From the NCBI GenBank assembly GCA_903825065.1, contig CAIJZG010000100.1:1-7115 (forward strand): DNA of 7,115 bases, written 5' to 3'. This DNA is from an uncultured Bacteroidota bacterium. GTDB taxonomy: Bacteria; Bacteroidota; Bacteroidia; Chitinophagales; Chitinophagaceae. Of this stretch, positions 1-6,391 are shown in pieces. Within the stretch, counting starts at the first letter, position 1, and each line of letters begins with the position of its first letter. A program made the position numbers and the translations under genes. The notes beneath the pieces are model-generated. The model saw only the letters and a list, made by a program, of their open reading frames with translations. It was not told where the DNA came from and searched no databases.

Positions 1-1239
1 CGTTATAAATACCAATGCAAATAAAGTAATACGGTTTAAGGTATAATGCATGAAGTAATAGGCAAAAAGCGTCAATGCAAAAGTTACTGGCACGGATAAG
101 AATACTACCAATCCACCTCTCCAGCCCATTGCTAGCATTACAAATAAAGTAACTACAACAATACTGATGAACAAGTGAAATAATAATTCTGATACTTTTT
201 CACTGGCTGTTTCACCATAGTTTCTGGAAACAGTTAATTGCACTTCGTTCGGAATTAATTCCTTTTTCAGATGATTTACTTTCGCTAAAATTTCTTCCGA
301 CAATTTCATCGCATCTGCACCTTTTTTCTTTGCAACTGATAATGTAATTGCTGGATAGTTAGAAGGATGTTCTTTACCTAATTTTTCTGATGCTTTACCA
401 TATCCAAAAAGTACATACTGATTAGATGTTTCTGGTCCATCTTCCACTTTAGCCACCTGCTTTAAATAAACAGGCTGCTGTTGGTTCATGCCAACAATCA
501 AATTAGCTACATCATCTGAAGTATGCAAAAAATTTCCAGTTTCTACACTGATGGCAGTATCTTTTTGCAATAAGTTACCATGCTGCATTTGCATATTACT
601 TCCTTGAATCAATTTGCTCATCGATAAAAAATCTACATGGTTTTCGGCCATCTTATTTTTATCTACCAGCACTTTAATCTCCCTACTTCTTCCACCCAGA
701 ATATTAATATCAGATACGTCATTGATCTTTTTGATTTCACTGCTTAATTCCTGACCTATCTGTTTTAAACGATAGTCATCATAAGATTCACTCCAAAGGG
801 TGATACCAAATACAGGAACATCATCAATTGCTCTCGTTTTGATCAATGGAAGCGTAACACCCTGCGGCATCTTGTCCATGTTTTTCATCAACTCACTATA
901 CAATTTCACTAATGAACGTTCCACATCTTCCCCAACTTGAAACTGAACAATCAGCATGGCTTGTCCTTTCATTGAGGTAGAGTAAACATATTCCACACCC
1001 TTCACATTCGAGATCATTTTCTCCATTGGTGCAGCAACTTTCGTTTCCACATCTTTTGGTTCAGCCCCCGGATAGCCAATAAAAATATCTGCCATAGGTA
1101 CCTGAATCTGAGGTTCTTCTTCGCGAGGAATCAGAAATGTACTGTATGCACCAATCAATAAAAATGCTATCATCAGCAGGATCGTTAATTTCGACTGCAG
1201 AAATGACTTTGCTATATTACCTGAAAAACCATTTTTCAT
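1..1239 (-). CDS. RND efflux transporter, inner-membrane permease (N-terminal 413 residues, cut by window edge)
   Basis: The frame reads open from the ATG at 1239 to base 1, so only the N-terminal 413 residues are visible; a full RND permease is usually about 1000-1050. After a short cytoplasmic stretch comes a first membrane helix (about residues 17-34). A large periplasmic porter region follows (about 35-345), including IPREEEPQIQVP near 37-48, the YPGAEPKDVE segment near 56-65 and VPVFGITLW at 141-149. Membrane helices resume at about 352-373 and 376-396, and the window ends in LNRITLFAL (401-409), a recognisable AcrB/CusA-superfamily segment before the helix that carries the proton-relay aspartates, which lie outside the window. 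It is the last visible gene of the leftward pump operon, 10 bases after the adaptor stop. The substrate cannot be read from this part. By family knowledge it would use the proton gradient to drive export with the adaptor and TolC-like channel. Confidence 0.93.
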   Translation of the reverse strand, partial: MKNGFSGNIAKSFLQSKLTILLMIAFLLIGAYSTFLIPREEEPQIQVPMADIFIGYPGAEPKDVETKVAAPMEKMISNVKGVEYVYSTSMKGQAMLIVQFQVGEDVERSLVKLYSELMKNMDKMPQGVTLPLIKTRAIDDVPVFGITLWSESYDDYRLKQIGQELSSEIKKINDVSDINILGGRSREIKVLVDKNKMAENHVDFLSMSKLIQGSNMQMQHGNLLQKDTAISVETGNFLHTSDDVANLIVGMNQQQPVYLKQVAKVEDGPETSNQYVLFGYGKASEKLGKEHPSNYPAITLSVAKKKGADAMKLSEEILAKVNHLKKELIPNEVQLTVSRNYGETASEKVSELLFHLFISIVVVTLFVMLAMGWRGGLVVFLSVPVTFALTLFAYYFMHYTLNRITLFALVFIT

Positions 1240-1249
1240 ATCTTATTAA

Positions 1250-2338
1250 TTATTTCGTTTTTACGCTTGCTCCGTTAAATAGTTTTCCTTCTGCATGGAT
1301 GATAAAGTTTTCATTTTTTTCCAGTCCACTTAGAACCTCCACATTATCTCCATAAGTTTTACCCAGTCTTACCCAACGTAGTAATGCATGATTACTGCTA
1401 CTGATGGTATATAAACCTGTTAATTGATTTTTATTTTCAATTACTGAAAGCGGAACCAAGACAGCGTCTTCATTTGTGTTTTTTACTTGTGCATTTTTTA
1501 GAGGAATTGAAATATTTGCATACATGCCGGCATATAAACCTTTCTGTACGGTTTCAGGTATTTTTATTTTTACTATAAACTGACCACCAGTAAATTGAGA
1601 TGAAGGATTGATCTGACTAACGGTTGATTGAAAAGTTTTATCAGCCGATTGAATTTGAATAGTTGCATTGGAGCCTAGTTGAATCTGTTGAATACTATTC
1701 TCAGGAACAGAGGCACTCACTTGTAAAACACCAGCTTGTTCTATTGTTAAAATGGGCATACCCGGACTAGCCATACTTCCTGCATCCATCATTTTCTGAC
1801 TTACAATTCCTGAAAAAGGCGCTGTTAGTTGCGAGTAATTCATCATGGCATTTACTTCATTACGCATTTGTTTAGCTGCTTCTAATCTAGATTTCGAAGA
1901 ATTGAATTGTAAATTGATATTATCCAATTCTTTAGCTGAAGCACTTTGTTGTTTATATAAATTGTTGAATCTGTCCAGATCTTTTTTTGCATTATTGTAA
2001 GCAGCCTCTGCTTCAGCAATCATGGCTTCTGTCTGTGCTTTTTTTGCCTTAATATCGTCGTTGCTAATGGTTACTAAAAGTTGCCCTTTATTTACATGGT
2101 CTCCCACTTTTACATTCATTGCAGTAATGAATCCCATCATGCGGGTACTGATATTCACCGTTTGAGATGCTTCTATCTGACCACTAAAGTTTAGTTCTTT
2201 AGAGTTATTGGAAGATGGAGATGCAACCTGCACTAAAATAACACTGTCGTTTGTGATTATTTTTTCCTCTTTTTTCGATGAACAGCTACTGATGATGGTA
2301 ACTAATGTTAGTCCGAATAAATATATATTTCTTTTCAT
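1250..2338 (-). CDS. RND efflux periplasmic adaptor (membrane-fusion protein), lipoprotein
   Basis: This 362-residue protein is the adaptor linking the RND permease to the outer-membrane channel. It begins with a lipoprotein signal: a hydrophobic stretch and the lipobox ISSC, with the predicted lipidated Cys19 followed by SSKKEE. A biotinyl/lipoyl-like half-domain follows at about 54-92 (GFITAMNVKVGDHVNKGQLL), then an alanine-, lysine- and glutamine-rich alpha-hairpin coiled coil at about 95-165. The second lipoyl half is at about 175-205 (LTAPFSGIVSQKMMDAGS), then a beta-barrel domain (SVPENSIQQIQLGS onward) and a membrane-proximal C-terminal domain. No histidine- or methionine-rich metal-binding segment stands out, so nothing points to a copper or silver (CusB-type) pump. 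It sits 20 bases after the TolC-like gene and 10 bases before the permease, with no Shine-Dalgarno, and is very probably cotranscribed with both. Confidence 0.94.
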   Translation of the reverse strand: MKRNIYLFGLTLVTIISSCSSKKEEKIITNDSVILVQVASPSSNNSKELNFSGQIEASQTVNISTRMMGFITAMNVKVGDHVNKGQLLVTISNDDIKAKKAQTEAMIAEAEAAYNNAKKDLDRFNNLYKQQSASAKELDNINLQFNSSKSRLEAAKQMRNEVNAMMNYSQLTAPFSGIVSQKMMDAGSMASPGMPILTIEQAGVLQVSASVPENSIQQIQLGSNATIQIQSADKTFQSTVSQINPSSQFTGGQFIVKIKIPETVQKGLYAGMYANISIPLKNAQVKNTNEDAVLVPLSVIENKNQLTGLYTISSSNHALLRWVRLGKTYGDNVEVLSGLEKNENFIIHAEGKLFNGASVKTK

Positions 2339-2358
2339 ATCTCTATTGTTGAATGGAT

Positions 2359-3702
2359 TTATTTGTTGAATGAGCTGGTTAGAAATTGGATATAGGCTTT
2401 TGTGATATTGCCTGTTAATAAGGCTTGAGCTTTCAGCAGTTGTTGCTGTGATAATTGAGAAGAAGCCATTAGCAGGTCTGTGGTGTTGGCTAGGCCTTGT
2501 TCATACCTGTTCTGAAGGATGCGCAAAGCCTCATAAGCCTGGTCTATTGCTTTTTCTTGTTGTTTTACTTCAAAATTTGCATCATTCAAATCACGTAACG
2601 CTTTATTCAGTTCTAAATGGCTCTGATCTTTTTGCTGTACTAACTGGTCTTTTAATTTATTGCGTTCTAGAGTTTGAGTAGTAATGGTATTTTTTGTTTT
2701 ATTACCACTAAATATGTCCCATGATAACTGCAGGCCCGCTAAATAAGCATTTGCACCAAATCCTAGCATTCTGCTATCGTTTAATTGGTACGATCCAAAT
2801 GCGTTTAGTCTGGGTAAGTATGATTTTTTAGAAGAAGCAATGGCATAATCAGATGCTTCAATCGCTTTTTGCATAGCTAAAAAATCAGATCTTGAGTCTG
2901 TTAACTTGATATTATTTTCTGTAACTGAGGAATTACCTGTGCCAGGCTCATTTATTTTATAAATCACACCTGTAGGAAGATGCATTAAGAAACTAAGATA
3001 ATCCGATGCATTTTTAATATTTGAATTTGCCTTTGCAAGATTTGATTCTATCATCTTAATATGTACTTCTGTATTCAGCACATCTGATTTTTGAATCAAT
3101 CCCTGATCAAAATGATCAACTGCAAATTTGTTTACAGCTTTTGAGGTTTTGTTGGCATCTTCTAAAACTTTTACTGCATCGTATGCAAATGCTAACTGTA
3201 AATAAGCTTTCTCCACTTCAAAACGGATATACTCCTTGGTTCTTTCAGTTTGAAACTGATAGATTTCAGTTTGTTTTGCTGCTGCTTTTTTCTGATACCA
3301 CATATCCATATTTATGATGGGTTGCATTACTTCCAATTTTGTTGTGAAATCGGGAGTGCCGTTTGGGTGGTTCAGTAAATCGGGATTAAAATCGCTCATA
3401 GTGATTGATTTCTGCTGAAGTTTAAACCCAAAAGCATTTAATGGGTTATTGGTACTCATAGCCGTGTAACTAAATCCCACTTGGGGTAAATAGATTGCCT
3501 GTGTCTGATTAAACTTAGCATTGGCAATTTTTTCATCCTGCTGCGCTAACTGAACCGATTGATTATTCTGCAAGCTATTGGCAATGGCATCGCTTAAACT
3601 CAGGAATTTGGTGCTGTCTTGCGCTGAAATTTGTTGCAGTTCTGCCGCAGATAGGAAAAAAACTAGAGAAAGTAAAAACTTAAAGGACCATTTTGGGTTC
3701 AT
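2359..3702 (-). CDS. TolC-like outer-membrane efflux channel protein (OEP family)
   Basis: This 447-residue protein is the outer-membrane duct of the tripartite pump. Residues 1-27 form a Sec signal peptide: a basic N-terminus, the hydrophobic core FLLSLVFFLSAA, and a probable cleavage after ISA before QDS. The mature part contains two OEP-type repeats, about residues 32-240 and 275-440. Both are rich in Q, N, A and K helices typical of the TolC barrel-and-tunnel fold, for example LSLSDAIANSLQNNQSVQLA near the start and LRILQNRYEQGLANTTDLL near the end. Length is normal for the family. It is the first gene of the leftward operon: the start at 3702 lies about 14 bases from the predicted transcription start, and the promoter has a CRP-like operator. 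Encoding the channel together with adaptor and permease suggests a dedicated pump rather than one sharing a housekeeping TolC. Confidence 0.94.
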   Translation of the reverse strand: MNPKWSFKFLLSLVFFLSAAELQQISAQDSTKFLSLSDAIANSLQNNQSVQLAQQDEKIANAKFNQTQAIYLPQVGFSYTAMSTNNPLNAFGFKLQQKSITMSDFNPDLLNHPNGTPDFTTKLEVMQPIINMDMWYQKKAAAKQTEIYQFQTERTKEYIRFEVEKAYLQLAFAYDAVKVLEDANKTSKAVNKFAVDHFDQGLIQKSDVLNTEVHIKMIESNLAKANSNIKNASDYLSFLMHLPTGVIYKINEPGTGNSSVTENNIKLTDSRSDFLAMQKAIEASDYAIASSKKSYLPRLNAFGSYQLNDSRMLGFGANAYLAGLQLSWDIFSGNKTKNTITTQTLERNKLKDQLVQQKDQSHLELNKALRDLNDANFEVKQQEKAIDQAYEALRILQNRYEQGLANTTDLLMASSQLSQQQLLKAQALLTGNITKAYIQFLTSSFNK

Positions 3703-3719
3703 GAATTTTCAATTTGATG

Positions 3720-3764
3720 CAAATGTATCCGGATGCATTTTTGCTCACGGTAACATTTGTCACC
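3720..3764 (-). promoter_or_regulatory. Predicted class II CRP/FNR-type promoter of the pump operon
   Basis: On the minus strand, GGTGACAAATGTTACC (3764 to 3749) is a 16-base near-palindrome of the form GGTRACA-N2-TGTYACC. Downstream, TACATTTG (3727 to 3720) matches the Bacteroidota -7 consensus TAnnTTTG. The centres are 33 bases apart, so the operator would sit near -41 relative to a start around 3715. No clear -33 TTTG is seen; the operator occupies that region, as expected for activator-dependent initiation. The strength of the call rests on two further promoters in this window with the same spacing. The regulator itself is not encoded here. Confidence 0.6.
3723..3738. repeat. Imperfect palindrome overlapping the tolC-operon -7 element
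   Basis: ATGTATCCGGATGCAT is symmetric at seven of its eight base pairs, and the flanking GCAAA (3719-3723) and TTTTTGC (3737-3743) extend the pairing loosely. It covers most of the predicted -7 box of the pump operon and the bases just upstream. It could be a second protein-binding site or simply part of the promoter; nothing else supports a specific role. Confidence 0.4.
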
Positions 3765-3844
3765 CTATTGAAGGAATACCTTTTTAGACATTAATTGATT
3801 ATCCAGTTATAACATTTGATTACCTGATATAAATCATATTCTTC

Positions 3845-3889
3845 TGTAACTAACATCACACAGCTCATTAACTGTCTGATTGACATTTG
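3845..3889 (+). promoter_or_regulatory. Predicted class II CRP/FNR-type promoter of the SQR-dsrC-dsrE2 operon
   Basis: TGTAACTAACATCACA (3845-3860) fits TGTaA-N6-TCACA, one base away from the classical CRP half-site pair. GACATTTG (3882-3889) differs from the Bacteroidota -7 consensus TAnnTTTG at one base, and from the pump operon box TACATTTG at that same base. The centres (3852.5 and 3885.5) are 33 bases apart, the same as at the pump and DUF2892 promoters. Transcription would start near 3893, leaving a leader of about 26 bases before the ATG at 3919. Confidence 0.55.
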
Positions 3890-3898
3890 TATTGTCAA
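3880..3898. promoter_or_regulatory. Inverted repeat over the predicted SQR-operon start site, possible second operator
   Basis: TTGACA (3880-3885) and TGTCAA (3893-3898) form a perfect 6-base inverted repeat around a 7-base spacer. A second, overlapping inverted repeat is ATTTG (3885-3889) with CAAAT (3896-3900). Together they cover the proposed -7 element and +1, which is where a repressor would bind. In this AT-rich DNA such a short repeat may also arise by chance. Confidence 0.35.
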
Positions 3899-3918
3899 AT
3901 AAAACATAAAAATATTGT

Positions 3919-5151
3919 ATGAAAAGTTTAGTCATTTTAGGTGCTGGAACAGCTGGAACGATGATGGCGAATCATCTTCATAAAAAATTAGATCGAAAAG
4001 AATGGCAGATAAGTATTATTGATGAAAGAAAAGAGCATCATTATCAACCAGGATATTTGTTCTTGCCTTTCGATATTTATCAGCCTTCTAATATTATCAA
4101 AAATGTAAAAGACTTTATTCCTTCTAATGTTGAACTGATTCAGCAGAGAATTGAGAAAATTGATGCCAAAGAAAATAAGATTATTTTGAGTGAAGGTGAA
4201 ATTATTAACTATGATTTATTAATTATAGCTACAGGCGCAAAAATTGCACCAGAAGAAATTGAAGGTATGGCAGGTTCTGAATGGCAAAAATCTGTATTTG
4301 ATTTTTATACTTTTGAAGGAGCGCTTGCATTGCGGAATAAGTTACGCAATTGGGAGGGTGGAAATTTAGTGGTTCATATCACAGAAATGCCCATTAAATG
4401 TCCGGTAGCTCCATTAGAGTTTGCTTTCCTGGCAGACGCTTTTTTTGAGCACAAGAATATGCGTGAAAAAGTAAATATCACTTATGTAACACCGTTGAGT
4501 GGTGCTTTCACAAAGCCAAAATCTACGGCAGCTTTAGAACATTTGTTAGGGGAGAAAAATATTTCCATCGAAAGTGATTTTGCAATTGCTGAGGTGAATA
4601 ACCAAGAAAAGACAATCGTTGATTATGGTGGTAAAGTAATTCCATTTGATTTATTGGTAACTGTACCAACTAATAAAGGTGATGAATTGATGGAACGCTC
4701 TGGTTTGGGTGACGAACTAAATTATGTACCCACCAATAAGGAAACATTACAATCACTTGCTTTCAAAAATATTTTTGTGATCGGTGATGCAACGAATGTG
4801 CCTGCTTCAAAAGCTGGTTCTGTAGCCCATTTTGAAGCTGAAATACTCACTGAGAATATACTGCACTATATAAAAGAGGAACCATTATCAGCCAGTTTTG
4901 ATGGGCATGCGAATTGTTTTATTGAAACAGGCCACAACAAAGCATTATTAATTGATTTCAATTATACCCACGAACCAGTTTCTGGTTTATTCCCTTTCCT
5001 TGGAATTGGCCCTTTGCAATTGTTGAAGGAGAGTATGTTGAATCATTGGGGAAAATTAGCTTTTAGATGGATCTATTGGAATATGTTATTAAAAGGGATA
5101 CCTATTCCATTTGTAGGATCGCATATGAAAACAGCAGGAAAAAATTTTTAA
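3919..5151 (+). CDS. sqr: Sulfide:quinone oxidoreductase family flavoprotein (SQR)
   Basis: The 410-residue protein is an FAD-dependent oxidoreductase of the SQR/flavocytochrome c sulfide dehydrogenase group. In SQRs, sulfide is oxidised to sulfane sulfur or polysulfide and electrons go to the membrane quinone pool. The N-terminal dinucleotide-binding motif is VILGAGTAGTMMA (5-17), followed by an acidic strand end at D35-E36 and HHYQPGYLFLPF (40-51). ATGAKI (104-109) and the FAD-contacting VIGDATNVP (287-295) follow. There are exactly two cysteines, Cys161 in IKCPVAP and Cys333 in HANCFIETG. They match in placement the redox pair that forms the sulfur bridge in known SQRs. The C-terminal 50 residues contain amphipathic helices rich in W, L and F (LQLLKESMLNHWGKLAF onward), the usual monotopic membrane anchor. 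It heads a three-gene operon, 19 bases before dsrC. The SQR subtype (I-VI) was not assigned. An NDH-2-like enzyme is less likely given the cysteines and neighbours. Confidence 0.88.
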   Translation: MKSLVILGAGTAGTMMANHLHKKLDRKEWQISIIDERKEHHYQPGYLFLPFDIYQPSNIIKNVKDFIPSNVELIQQRIEKIDAKENKIILSEGEIINYDLLIIATGAKIAPEEIEGMAGSEWQKSVFDFYTFEGALALRNKLRNWEGGNLVVHITEMPIKCPVAPLEFAFLADAFFEHKNMREKVNITYVTPLSGAFTKPKSTAALEHLLGEKNISIESDFAIAEVNNQEKTIVDYGGKVIPFDLLVTVPTNKGDELMERSGLGDELNYVPTNKETLQSLAFKNIFVIGDATNVPASKAGSVAHFEAEILTENILHYIKEEPLSASFDGHANCFIETGHNKALLIDFNYTHEPVSGLFPFLGIGPLQLLKESMLNHWGKLAFRWIYWNMLLKGIPIPFVGSHMKTAGKNF

Positions 5152-5170
5152 CCAACAATAAAACCATTTT

Positions 5171-5479
5171 ATGGAAAAGTTAATCGCAGGTAAAACAGTT
5201 CAGGTAAACGAAGAAGGATACCTTACCAATTTTAATGAGTGGAATAAAGAAATTGGAGAAGCCTTGGCTCTGGAAGCACAGGTAGCACTCACTCCAAAAC
5301 ATTGGGAACTCATTAATTATATTCAAACGGAAGTAAAAAATGAATCGCCTTTGAGCATTCGTAAAATTGGGAAAAGTGGGGTAGTGGATATCAAAGATTT
5401 CTATGCACTCTTTCCCAATGCTCCTTTAAAAACAGCCACCAAAATTGCTGGTGTGCCTAAACCCGCAAGTTGTATTTAA
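5171..5479 (+). CDS. TusE/DsrC family sulfur-carrier protein, single-cysteine form
   Basis: This 102-residue protein has the usual length and layout of the DsrC/TusE family: EGYLTNFNEWN near 16-26, LTPKHWELINYIQ near 40-52, then the carboxy-terminal arm KIAGVPKPASCI. The penultimate Cys101 is the conserved persulfide-carrying residue. In DsrC proteins that work with DsrAB, a second cysteine lies ten residues earlier, before KIAG. Here that position is threonine (KTATKIAG), so Cys101 is the only cysteine in the protein. It therefore cannot form the intramolecular disulfide or DsrC trisulfide and should act as a TusE-like or sulfur-trafficking carrier. It lies between SQR (19 bases upstream) and a DsrE2-like gene (21 bases downstream) in one operon, which supports a role in accepting sulfane sulfur rather than in tRNA thiolation, though the latter is not excluded. 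Because both names are in use for this fold, no symbol is given. Confidence 0.9.
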   Translation: MEKLIAGKTVQVNEEGYLTNFNEWNKEIGEALALEAQVALTPKHWELINYIQTEVKNESPLSIRKIGKSGVVDIKDFYALFPNAPLKTATKIAGVPKPASCI

Positions 5480-5500
5480 TTAAAATCAAAACTTTCAATC

Positions 5501-5983
5501 ATGAGTGAATATAATGGCGAAATCAGAAAGATGATGATCATACTTTCTAAAGCCTCAATCGAAAATGTGTATGCAGCATTTGTATTAGCTAATGGTGCAA
5601 GAATGGAAGGTATAGAAGCAGAAATGTTTTTCACTTTCTTTGGGTTAGAAGCTGTACACAATAAAAAATTAGATCATTTGCATGTGGCTACGGTAGGAAA
5701 TCCTGCTATGCACATGCCTACCATGTTAGGTGGATTGCCAGGAATGGAAGCATTAGCTACCAGTATGATGAAAAAAGAAATGGAAAAATTAGACATGCCA
5801 GAAGTGCGCGAATTCCTTGAAATTTTAAAAGCCTCAGGCGTTAAATTATGGGCTTGCAAATTAGCAATGGAAATGTTTCATTATGAAAAAGCAGACATGT
5901 TCCCTGAATTAGATGGCGTATTAACAGTCGGCGACTTTTATAAACAAGCAACTGGAATTGGAGCGCACATGCTTTTTATTTAG
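5501..5983 (+). CDS. dsrE2: DsrE/DsrF/DrsH-like sulfur-carrier family protein (DsrE2 type)
   Basis: The 160-residue protein resembles DsrE2-type members of the DsrE superfamily, which in sulfur oxidisers carry persulfide sulfur between rhodanese, TusA and DsrC-like partners. Visible family traits are the N-terminal KMMIILSKASIENVYAAFVLAN segment (10-31), a methionine-rich central part (MHMPTMLGGLPGMEALATSM, 70-89), PEVREFLEILKASGVKLWAC (100-119) and a VGDFYKQATGIGAHMLFI-like end. Cys119, in the LWAC motif at the expected active position, is the only cysteine; some DsrE2 proteins have two. The hydrophobic N-terminal and methionine-rich stretches could contact the membrane, but no clear transmembrane helix is certain. 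It is the last gene of the SQR operon, and a strong terminator starts about 45 bases after its stop. The start at 5501 was chosen because it begins the conserved N-terminus and follows the dsrC stop by 21 bases. Confidence 0.86.
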   Translation: MSEYNGEIRKMMIILSKASIENVYAAFVLANGARMEGIEAEMFFTFFGLEAVHNKKLDHLHVATVGNPAMHMPTMLGGLPGMEALATSMMKKEMEKLDMPEVREFLEILKASGVKLWACKLAMEMFHYEKADMFPELDGVLTVGDFYKQATGIGAHMLFI

Positions 5984-6028
5984 TGATTACATCATTAACT
6001 TGATAGAATAATATAATTCAAAGATGTG

Positions 6029-6064
6029 AAAAAAAGTAGACAATAGAATTGCCTACTTTTTTTT
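6029..6064. terminator. Bidirectional intrinsic terminator between the SQR operon and the DUF2892 gene
   Basis: A7-GTAG-a-CAAT (6029-6044) pairs with ATTG-c-CTAC-T8 (6048-6064), with a three-base loop and one mismatch. The stem is flanked by A and T runs on both sides, so it can end the rightward SQR-dsrC-dsrE2 transcript and the leftward DUF2892 transcript, whose genes converge here (stops at 5983 and 6076). Confidence 0.88.
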
Positions 6065-6075
6065 ATAAAAGAGGG

Positions 6076-6282
6076 TTATTCTTTTGTTTTACACGTATTT
6101 ATGCCAAATGGCAAATAAAGCGGGCAAAAACTAATTAAACTTGTTAATACAAAAACTGCTCCAAGTATTACTAATACTAATCCAATTGTTCCAGTAACAA
6201 TATTTGTAAAATACAATACAGCAAATACAATTGCGACAATTAAACGAATTGTTCTGTCGATTGTTCCCATGTTTTTTTTCAT
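6076..6282 (-). CDS. DUF2892 (YgaP-type transmembrane domain) small inner-membrane protein
   Basis: This 68-residue protein matches the DUF2892 family: the start MKKNMGTIDRTIR, then two hydrophobic helices (about 13-27 and 32-51) separated by a short turn, then the family's signature CPLYLPFGINTCK at 53-65. Two cysteines, Cys53 and Cys64, lie at the membrane edge. In YgaP this domain is fused to a rhodanese; here it stands alone, as is common. Its biochemical role is not established, but the family often occurs beside sulfurtransferase genes. It is a monocistronic gene convergent to the SQR operon. Its upstream region carries a CRP-like operator and -7 element with the same spacing as at the sulfur and pump promoters, suggesting coregulation. 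A second possible start, Met5, is less likely because the K-rich extension is normal for the family. Confidence 0.85.
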   Translation of the reverse strand: MKKNMGTIDRTIRLIVAIVFAVLYFTNIVTGTIGLVLVILGAVFVLTSLISFCPLYLPFGINTCKTKE

Positions 6283-6327
6283 TTCATTGAGTTTGTTGGT
6301 ATATAAAATAAGTATGATTTAATCATC

Positions 6328-6372
6328 TAAAACTAACAAATAGGTTATTGTATTAATGTGACGAATGTTACA
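6328..6372 (-). promoter_or_regulatory. Predicted class II CRP/FNR-type promoter of the DUF2892 gene
   Basis: On the minus strand TGTAACATTCGTCACA (6372 to 6357) has the form TGTaA-N6-TCACA and shares 13 of 14 core bases with the pump-operon operator read on the plus strand (GTAACATTTGTCAC). TAGTTTTA (6335 to 6328) matches TAnnTTTG except for the last base. The centres, 6364.5 and 6331.5, are again 33 bases apart. Transcription would start near 6324, about 40 bases before the ATG. An alternative -7 box, TATTTG at 6342 to 6337, is nearby. Confidence 0.55.
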
Positions 6373-6391
6373 AAACATTTTTTTGATGTTA

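Noticed and set aside
1137..1355. Rightward open frame spanning the permease start and adaptor end
   Set aside because: It runs antisense across two strongly supported genes and its product has no domain-like features.
1..2338. Heavy-metal (CusA/CusB-type) efflux assignment
   Set aside because: The adaptor shows no histidine/methionine metal-binding segment, and the permease part that carries metal-coordinating methionines is outside the window, so specificity cannot be claimed.
3578..3787. Rightward open frame across the start of the TolC-like gene and the divergent promoter region
   Set aside because: It overlaps a well-supported signal peptide on the other strand and the predicted operator, and its translation has no recognisable features.
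3809..3824. A fourth ACATTTG-containing site, TATAACATTTGATTAC, as another CRP-like operator or -7 box
   Set aside because: Only the left half fits; the right half is shifted by one base, and there is no partner element at 33 bases or a -33 TTTG at a suitable distance. Listed as no more than a half-site.
5171..5479. DsrC as a partner of a dissimilatory sulfite reductase (DsrAB)
   Set aside because: The second conserved cysteine of the C-terminal arm is threonine and no dsrAB genes are present in the window.
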